DNA of 37,378 nucleotides from assembly GCA_018432955.1 (NCBI GenBank), contig JAHDSE010000159.1, positions 1-37,378 on the forward strand, in the 5' to 3' direction. Below are positions 31,773 to 37,378 of the stretch, piece by piece. The notes under the pieces are model-generated. The model was given only the letters and a program-made list of their open reading frames with translations, did not search any database and had not been told where the DNA came from. How positions within the stretch are numbered: the first letter of the stretch is position 1; each line of letters opens with the position of its first letter. A program made the translations under genes and the position numbers. The stretch is from Syntrophomonadaceae bacterium (GTDB lineage Bacteria; Bacillota; Syntrophomonadia; Syntrophomonadales; Syntrophomonadaceae).

Positions 31773-33008
31773 TTGAAAATTATACATACATCCGATTGGC
31801 ATATCGGGCGCTCCCTGTATGGGCGCAAGCGGTATGATGAATTTGAGGCCTTTTTGAATTGGCTGGCTGATTACATAAGAAATGAAGAAATTGAAGCCCT
31901 GCTGGTATCGGGGGATATATTTGACAATATTGCTCCCAGCAATCGGGCCCAGGAGTTGTATTACCGGTTTCTATGCAGTGTTGTGGATTCGCCGTGCCGC
32001 CATGTGGTTGTCACCGGGGGCAATCATGATTCGCCTTCCTTTTTAAATGCTCCCCGGGAAGTATTGCGTTTTCTCAATGTTCATATTATTGGACGCATGA
32101 CGGATACCATATCGGATGAAGTGCTCACCCTGTCAGATGAAAAAGGCGTTCCGGAATTGATTGTCTGTGCGGTTCCGTATCTGAGGGACCGGGATGTCCG
32201 TAAGGCCGAGGCAGGCGAGAGTTATGAGGACAAAGGGCGCAAGCTGATAGAGGGTATTCGTTCTCACTATGCTGATGTTTGCGCCAAGGCCGAACGTATC
32301 CGACAAGAAATCGACAGGCAAATTCCGATTATAGCCATGGGGCATCTGTTTACCGCCGGGGGACAAACCATTGATTCTGACGGTGTGCGGGATTTATATG
32401 TCGGGTCGCTGGCCCATGTCGGCAAAGATATTTTCCCTTCCTGCATTGACTATTTGGCATTAGGACATTTACATATACCCCAGAAGGTAGGGGACTCCGA
32501 CTTTATGCGTTATTCTGGGTCTCCAATTCCTATGGGCTTTGGAGAAGCAAAACAGCAGAAAATCCTGTGTCAGCTTGAATTCGACGAAGGACACGCGATT
32601 GTCTCAGATATTCCTGTTCCCGGATTTCAAAACCTGGAATGCATAAAAGGCAACTGGGAGTATATTAGCAGCCGCCTGGAAGAAATAAAGGCTTTGGAAA
32701 CGACAGTTCTTCTGGATATTATCTATAATGGGGAACAGATAATAGGCGACCTGCGGGATCGCCTGGATGAAATTACTGCGGGTACGAACCTGGAGGTTTT
32801 GAGGATCAGGAATGAGCGGGTTCTTGATCGCGGAATAAGCGGTGCCAGTTATGAATCCCTGGCAGACTTGAGTATTGACGAGGTTTTCAAACGCTGCCTG
32901 GATGCCAATGAAGTGCCTCCAGAACAGCAGGACGATCTCATTCGCACTTACCGCAAAGCGGCCGCCATGATTCAAGAAGAAGATGCCGCCTGGGAAACGG
33001 AGGTTTGA
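31773..33008 (+). CDS. sbcD: SbcD nuclease subunit of the SbcCD (Rad50-Mre11-like) complex
   Basis: A 411-residue calcineurin-like phosphodiesterase of the Mre11/SbcD family. The metal-binding motifs are intact: HTSDWHIGR (from residue 5), LVSGDIFDN, TGGNHDSP and MGHLF. It is the endo/exonuclease partner of SbcC and cleaves hairpins, blocked ends and palindromes. Translation starts at TTG after CAGGTGA; no ATG fits. The 3' end is immediately followed by sbcC (33010), with GGAGG inside the last codons of sbcD providing the ribosome site, so the two are coupled. Confidence 0.94.
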   Translation: MKIIHTSDWHIGRSLYGRKRYDEFEAFLNWLADYIRNEEIEALLVSGDIFDNIAPSNRAQELYYRFLCSVVDSPCRHVVVTGGNHDSPSFLNAPREVLRFLNVHIIGRMTDTISDEVLTLSDEKGVPELIVCAVPYLRDRDVRKAEAGESYEDKGRKLIEGIRSHYADVCAKAERIRQEIDRQIPIIAMGHLFTAGGQTIDSDGVRDLYVGSLAHVGKDIFPSCIDYLALGHLHIPQKVGDSDFMRYSGSPIPMGFGEAKQQKILCQLEFDEGHAIVSDIPVPGFQNLECIKGNWEYISSRLEEIKALETTVLLDIIYNGEQIIGDLRDRLDEITAGTNLEVLRIRNERVLDRGISGASYESLADLSIDEVFKRCLDANEVPPEQQDDLIRTYRKAAAMIQEEDAAWETEV

Positions 33009-33009
33009 G

Positions 33010-36000
33010 ATGAGGATACTCAGTGTTCGCTTCAAAAACTTGAACTCCCTGGCGGGGCTTTGGCATATAGATTTCACCAATCCGGCCTATGTATCGGATG
33101 GTATTTTTGCTATCACCGGCCCCACCGGAGCAGGCAAGACAACTATTCTTGACGCCATTTGCCTGGCCCTTTATGGTCGCACACCACGCCTTAACCGAAT
33201 TAGCAAGACCAGCAATGAGTTAATGTCCCGCCTTACCGGCGACTGCCTGGCTGAAGTCTGTTTTGAAACCCAGGCAGGCTGTTTTTGCTGCCATTGGAGC
33301 CAGCACAGGGCTCGCAACAAGGCCAATGGGGAATTGCAACCGCCCCGGCACGAACTTTCCCATGCGGACACTGGTGAAATCATAGAGTCCAGGTTGCGGA
33401 ACGTAGGGGAAAAAATTGAGAATTTGACTGGTATGGATTATGAACGCTTTACTCGTTCCATGTTATTGGCCCAGGGCGGATTTGCCGCATTTCTCCAGGC
33501 TCCTTCCCACGAACGGGCTCCTATTCTGGAACAGATTACCGGTACCGAGATATACAGCCGTATCTCCATCAAAGTTCATGAGAAAAAAAATGAAGAAGCC
33601 AGAAAACTTGAAAAGCTTAAAGAGGATGCGGCTGTAATCAGATTGCTGAGCGAGGAAAAAAGGCTTGAATTACTGGCCGGTCTTGAAGAAAAACTTGCTA
33701 TGGAGTCCCCGTTGACAAGTATGCGGGATAGTTTAAGCAAAGCGCTTGCCTGGCTTGAGGGAATAACCCGTCTGGAACTGGAACTTAAAAGGCTAAGAGA
33801 AAGAAGTAGTGAGCATGAACAGCGTTTTGATTTGTTTAAACCTGATTTGCAAAGATTGGAAAGGGCGCAGAGGTTTAAAGAAATCGAAGGAGATTATATT
33901 AAAATCACTGGCCAGCGGGATGAGCAAAAACGGGAATTGGATGAACTTGCCGATAAGCAGGAGAAATTGCCTCATGCCGAAAAAATATTGGCGGATATGT
34001 CTACTGCCCGGATTTTTGCCCGGGATATGCTGGCCGCGTCTCAAGATAATCAAAAGCAGGGGATGCTTATTATTAAATCGGTCAGAGAGCTGGACATCCA
34101 TCTGGCCAATAAACACAATCAGATAAAGGCGGCCGAAAAAGACATAGAGGAATCGCAAAAAGTATTCCAGGCGGCTTCAGAAAGTGTTGCAGACATTGAA
34201 ATATCACTGCAGGAATCCAGGGAACAGTTGGGCGAAATTAAGCTTTATCTTGAAAATAACAAAATTGATTCCCAGCTGATCGAAGACCTGGCAGCCATTA
34301 AACAGGTTTTCGCATCACTGAAAGAATTGAACAGTCAATATGAAGAGGCCAGCGCCAAGTTAAAAACCCGTTCTGAGCTTATACACGATTCTGAGTCAAA
34401 GCTAGATGAGCAAGATTTGGCTTATAAGAAAATTCTTTTCCAAACCCGGGAATCAAGTGAAAAGCATCAGTCAATTGTCCGGGCTATTAATACCATGCTT
34501 GAGGGTCGTGAATTATATGATTGGCGGCATGAGCTGGATTCTGCAAAAGATCGTCAAGATATTCTGGAACGGCTCCGAAAAAGTCAGGAGAAGATAAGCG
34601 AGACCGGAAAGTCTTTAAATGAGGCGAAAATTCAAGAAACCAGGCTCAATACGGAGCTAAGTGTTATAAATGTGGAAATTCAATTATGTGAAAGTCAAGA
34701 ATTGCAGCTTGATAAAGATGTTAATTATCTGGAAATACAGTTGGACTTATTGAAACGTATTCAAAGCCTGGAAGAACAACGAGCCTGTCTGGAAGACGGG
34801 CAGGCCTGCCCCTTATGCGGCTCGGTTCACCATCCTTATGCGCAGGGGAATGTACCAATGCCCAACGACACCGAGTCTTCGCTCAAGGCTGCCAGAAAGC
34901 AGCTTAAAAATATATCGAACAGATTAGCTGATTTAAAGGTGAAAAAGGCTGAAATCAGCAAAGACCTGGTTCAACTGAAAAATAATGAGATTGCTTTTAA
35001 TTCAATTCTGGAGCTTGAAGGCAAGTCGAGTGCGGATTATATTCAGCAACTGAATTTAAATGTAATGGATGAATATCTGCCGGATATTCTATATAAGGAA
35101 ACAAAAGAGCTTGAGATTAATATTTCCAAATGTTCACGAGTAATTTCCGATATTGAGCAAAAACAAAAAGAAGAAAAACAGGCTCTGAAAGAATTGGAGC
35201 TTCTCAATAAATCTCTTGTTGATGCGGAAAAGCGCCTAAATAAGAGCCGCCATGATCTGGATATGGCCCAAAACGAATATAAGCTGATGGAAAAGCAATA
35301 CATATCTCTGGAGCAGCAGTTTGCTCAAGCCCGCCATCAAGCCTTTTTTTCAGCGGGGCAATACGGTATGGACGATTTACCACCCGCCAATCTGGATTAT
35401 TTTCTGGACATCCTGATAGGACGGCGCAATAAGTGGCAAAGCAAACAGGCTGAAAAAGAAGCCCAAGAGAAAATGATAAACTTAAGTGAGCTTGAACTTG
35501 CTAAAAAGCAAACCCTTGGCAATAAACTGGATGAGGAGCTGCGGATTAAGAACCGCTACCTGGATAGTTTGCGAAATGAATTCGATGCCATAAACCTGGA
35601 GCGGCAAGGTCTTTTTGATGACAGGAATGCGGATGAAGAAGAAAAACGGCTGCTTGATGCGGTACAGGATTCAGAAGAGAGATTGGCGCTGGCCAATGAC
35701 AAGCTGCGGAATGCCGAGCTGGACCTGAAAAACCTGAAGGAAAAAATCGAAGCATTAAGCCTGTCAACTCAGGGCAGGGCAGGGGATTTGGCCCAAATGG
35801 AACAAGCCTTGGCCGCGCAGTTCGCCCGGCTGGGATTTGCGGATGAACTGGAATACTGTGCCTCACGTCTTGATGAGCAAGATTTTAAAACATTAATGGA
35901 AGCATACGAGGACTTGAAAAAAGAACAACTTGAAATTTCCGCGCTGATACAGGATAAAAATGAAGCACTCAATATCGAACTGGCGAAAAGAATCACGGAG

Positions 36001-36693
36001 CAATCGCAGGGTGAATTAAAGATCAGTTTATCTTCATGTGAAGCGGATATAGCGAATATCCAACAGGAAATAGGCGCGCTCAAAACCCGCTTGAATGAAG
36101 ATGAAGAAGCGCGCCAGGGACAAGAGGAAATACTGAAAAAAATCGCAGCTCAAGCCAGTGAACTGGAACGGTGGAATATCCTTCATGAACTTATTGGTTC
36201 AGCCGACGGCAAGAAATATCGTAATTTTGCTCAAGGCCTTACTTTTCAAACGATGGTATTCCACGCCAATCAACAATTGTCCAAAATGACTGACCGCTAT
36301 CTTCTGGCAACCGATAATTCCGGACTGCTGGATTTAAATGTTATAGACAATTATCAGGCCGGGGAAATTCGCTCAAGCAAAAACCTGTCAGGGGGCGAGA
36401 GCTTCATAGTAAGCCTGGCCCTGGCCCTCGGACTTTCCACCATGGCCAGCCAAAATGTCCGCATTGATTCGTTTTTCCTGGACGAAGGATTCGGGAGCCT
36501 GGACGAATATGCCCTGGACACTGCCCTGGAAACTTTGGCGGGTCTACATCAGGATGGGAAAGTAATAGGGGTTATTTCACATGTTGCCGCTCTCAAAGAG
36601 CGGATCAGCACCCAAATTCAAGTAATACCCCAGACCGGCGGCCGCAGCATTATAAGCGGACCGGGGTGTGAAAGGGTCAGCGAAGGGCTGTAA
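33010..36693 (+). CDS. sbcC: SbcC ATPase subunit (Rad50-like, zinc-hook coiled coil)
   Basis: A 1227-residue SMC/Rad50-type ATPase. Walker A is GPTGAGKT (37-44), a long coiled coil fills about 180-560 and 640-1050, and the zinc-hook CPLC lies at 600-603. The ABC signature LSGGES (1126-1131) and Walker B FFLDEGFG (Asp1158-Glu1159) close the head. The length is typical. The longer frame starting at 32983 is ignored because GGAGG precedes the ATG at 33010. It forms the SbcCD complex with the upstream gene and processes DNA ends and palindromes. An SbcCD complex is relevant here because the window is rich in palindromic repeats. Confidence 0.94.
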   Translation: MRILSVRFKNLNSLAGLWHIDFTNPAYVSDGIFAITGPTGAGKTTILDAICLALYGRTPRLNRISKTSNELMSRLTGDCLAEVCFETQAGCFCCHWSQHRARNKANGELQPPRHELSHADTGEIIESRLRNVGEKIENLTGMDYERFTRSMLLAQGGFAAFLQAPSHERAPILEQITGTEIYSRISIKVHEKKNEEARKLEKLKEDAAVIRLLSEEKRLELLAGLEEKLAMESPLTSMRDSLSKALAWLEGITRLELELKRLRERSSEHEQRFDLFKPDLQRLERAQRFKEIEGDYIKITGQRDEQKRELDELADKQEKLPHAEKILADMSTARIFARDMLAASQDNQKQGMLIIKSVRELDIHLANKHNQIKAAEKDIEESQKVFQAASESVADIEISLQESREQLGEIKLYLENNKIDSQLIEDLAAIKQVFASLKELNSQYEEASAKLKTRSELIHDSESKLDEQDLAYKKILFQTRESSEKHQSIVRAINTMLEGRELYDWRHELDSAKDRQDILERLRKSQEKISETGKSLNEAKIQETRLNTELSVINVEIQLCESQELQLDKDVNYLEIQLDLLKRIQSLEEQRACLEDGQACPLCGSVHHPYAQGNVPMPNDTESSLKAARKQLKNISNRLADLKVKKAEISKDLVQLKNNEIAFNSILELEGKSSADYIQQLNLNVMDEYLPDILYKETKELEINISKCSRVISDIEQKQKEEKQALKELELLNKSLVDAEKRLNKSRHDLDMAQNEYKLMEKQYISLEQQFAQARHQAFFSAGQYGMDDLPPANLDYFLDILIGRRNKWQSKQAEKEAQEKMINLSELELAKKQTLGNKLDEELRIKNRYLDSLRNEFDAINLERQGLFDDRNADEEEKRLLDAVQDSEERLALANDKLRNAELDLKNLKEKIEALSLSTQGRAGDLAQMEQALAAQFARLGFADELEYCASRLDEQDFKTLMEAYEDLKKEQLEISALIQDKNEALNIELAKRITEQSQGELKISLSSCEADIANIQQEIGALKTRLNEDEEARQGQEEILKKIAAQASELERWNILHELIGSADGKKYRNFAQGLTFQTMVFHANQQLSKMTDRYLLATDNSGLLDLNVIDNYQAGEIRSSKNLSGGESFIVSLALALGLSTMASQNVRIDSFFLDEGFGSLDEYALDTALETLAGLHQDGKVIGVISHVAALKERISTQIQVIPQTGGRSIISGPGCERVSEGL

Positions 36694-36730
36694 TTCACCA
36701 GGCTTTGTACCCCCTGGATAAATGAACATT

Positions 36731-36759
36731 TTGTGCTTTGTACATAATAATGCTATAAT
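36731..36759 (+). promoter_or_regulatory. Promoter of the Phd/RelE-type toxin-antitoxin operon
   Basis: TTGTGC (36731-36736) and TATAAT (36754-36759) are 17 nt apart, and TGC just before the TATAAT makes an extended -10 element. The antitoxin ATG lies 28 nt further on, after GAGGTGAT. Confidence 0.7.
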
Positions 36760-36787
36760 AATGTAAAATATTTTGAGGTGATGAAAT

Positions 36788-37060
36788 ATGCCAGAGATTA
36801 AACCAATAACCGAGTTGAGAAATACAAATGAAATTTCCGCAATATGCCATGAAAAAGATGAACCTATTTTTATTACTAAAAATGGATATGGCGATTTAGT
36901 TATAATGAGTATAGAAACATATGAGCGTCAGCTCGGTCTCGTTGATGTGTACAAAAAGCTTGCCGAAGCTGAAACACAAATTGCGCAGGGTGTTCCTTTG
37001 TTGGAAGGTAGGGAAGTGTTTAAAAAACTGAGGCATAAATATAAAAATGTCAGGGAATAA
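36788..37060 (+). CDS. Phd/YefM-family antitoxin
   Basis: A 90-residue type II antitoxin. The N-terminal part (KPITELRNTNEISAICHEKD, then EPIFITKNGYGDLVIMS) is the Phd/YefM DNA-binding fold, followed by the conserved IETYERQ helix. The C-terminal half is the toxin-binding extension. It is co-transcribed with the downstream toxin, which it overlaps by 14 nt. It probably represses its own promoter, directly upstream, as is usual for the family. GAGGTGAT supports the ATG start. Confidence 0.9.
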   Translation: MPEIKPITELRNTNEISAICHEKDEPIFITKNGYGDLVIMSIETYERQLGLVDVYKKLAEAETQIAQGVPLLEGREVFKKLRHKYKNVRE

Positions 37061-37367
37061 GTATAAGTTAAAGTTTACTCCCAAAGCATATGAGGATTTA
37101 GACCAAATTTACAGCTATATAACGGGATCACTTATGGCAGAAATTGCCGCGGACAATTTGCTGGGAAAAATCGAGTTTAGCATAACGCGCTTAGAAAGTT
37201 TTCCCTGTTCAGGTAGTTATATTTTGGATGATTCTCTAAAAAGCAAGGGGTATCGTAAGCTATTAGTTGGTAATTATATTGTTTTTTATTTAGTTAATGA
37301 GCAGGAAAAGCAGGTCATAATTATGCGTATTCTATATGCTGCCCAAAACTATAAAGATATTCTTTGA
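37047..37367 (+). CDS. RelE/ParE-family toxin
   Basis: A 106-residue RelE/ParE-fold toxin. The opening KLKFTPKAYEDLDQIYSYI is the typical alpha-helical start, and the later GYRKLLVGNYIVFYLVNEQEKQVIIMRILYAAQNY gives the beta-sheet core, including RKL and the final R-x-L-Y-x-x-Q-(D/N)-Y motif. Characterised relatives either cleave mRNA on the ribosome (RelE) or block gyrase (ParE); this sequence does not decide between them. It starts inside the antitoxin gene (14-nt overlap). The gene is complete, ending 11 nt before the window edge. Confidence 0.9.
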   Translation: MSGNKYKLKFTPKAYEDLDQIYSYITGSLMAEIAADNLLGKIEFSITRLESFPCSGSYILDDSLKSKGYRKLLVGNYIVFYLVNEQEKQVIIMRILYAAQNYKDIL

Positions 37368-37378
37368 TTCATCTGACA

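Noticed and set aside
36738-36759. TTGTAC as the -35 box of the toxin-antitoxin promoter
   Set aside because: The spacing to TATAAT would be only 10 nt. TTGTGC at 36731 gives the proper 17 nt.

Overview
The window looks like a chromosomal segment of an anaerobic, spore-forming, low-to-medium GC Firmicute of the class Clostridia, possibly a syntrophic or Syntrophomonas-like lineage. That is an inference. It rests on a PdaA-type spore-cortex deacetylase, a WalJ-type metallo-beta-lactamase protein, PrcB/Gmad2 lipoprotein domains, a four-subunit ferredoxin-dependent 2-oxoacid oxidoreductase, an AblB (beta-lysine acetyltransferase) remnant, and strong GGAGG ribosome binding sites. No 16S or other species marker is present.

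Layout. 1-5.3 kb: an RluA-type pseudouridine synthase, the initiator tRNA-fMet, a PdaA-like deacetylase with an internal peptide repeat, a MITE-like nested inverted repeat, and a large secreted phosphodiester glycosidase. 5.3-9.8 kb: an unrecognised conserved gene divergent from a four-gene 2-oxoacid:ferredoxin oxidoreductase operon (gamma-delta-alpha-beta), with a GntR/FadR-like palindrome in the shared upstream region. 10-11 kb: eroded ATP-grasp and AblB remnants. 11-14 kb: a PrcB/Gmad2 lipoprotein, a CmpB-type membrane protein, WalJ and TrmO. 14.1-14.7 kb: a DnaE-type polymerase fragment. 15-20.5 kb: a very unusual ribokinase-like/AAA+/SLOG-like fusion, then TANGO2-like, YbgC-like and small membrane proteins, a second fragment of a TrmO gene, and a solitary ABC-type ATPase.

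20.7-24 kb: a secreted NlpC/P60-type hydrolase with duplicated peptidoglycan-binding domains, a decayed AlbA_2/XRE segment, a Fic protein and short repeat remnants. 24.0-26.7 kb: a visibly AT-rich two-gene cassette (an alpha-helical, possibly HEPN-like protein plus a P-loop ATPase with zinc-ribbon and HhH-like tail), bracketed by inverted copies of a 29-bp palindromic repeat. 26.7-36.7 kb: a same-strand run of an SF1 helicase fused to a restriction-like nuclease, a MntA/HepT toxin-antitoxin pair, and SbcD/SbcC. 36.7-37.4 kb: a Phd/YefM-RelE/ParE toxin-antitoxin pair.

The left half is largely housekeeping and metabolism. From about 15 kb on, the content shifts to mobile, conflict and repair functions, with several gene fragments showing that this is a hot spot of insertion and decay. 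The best candidates for an undescribed system are the ribokinase-like/AAA+/SLOG-like protein (15034-17817), the repeat-bounded two-gene ATPase cassette (24174-26629), and the helicase-nuclease with its MntA/HepT and SbcCD neighbours.
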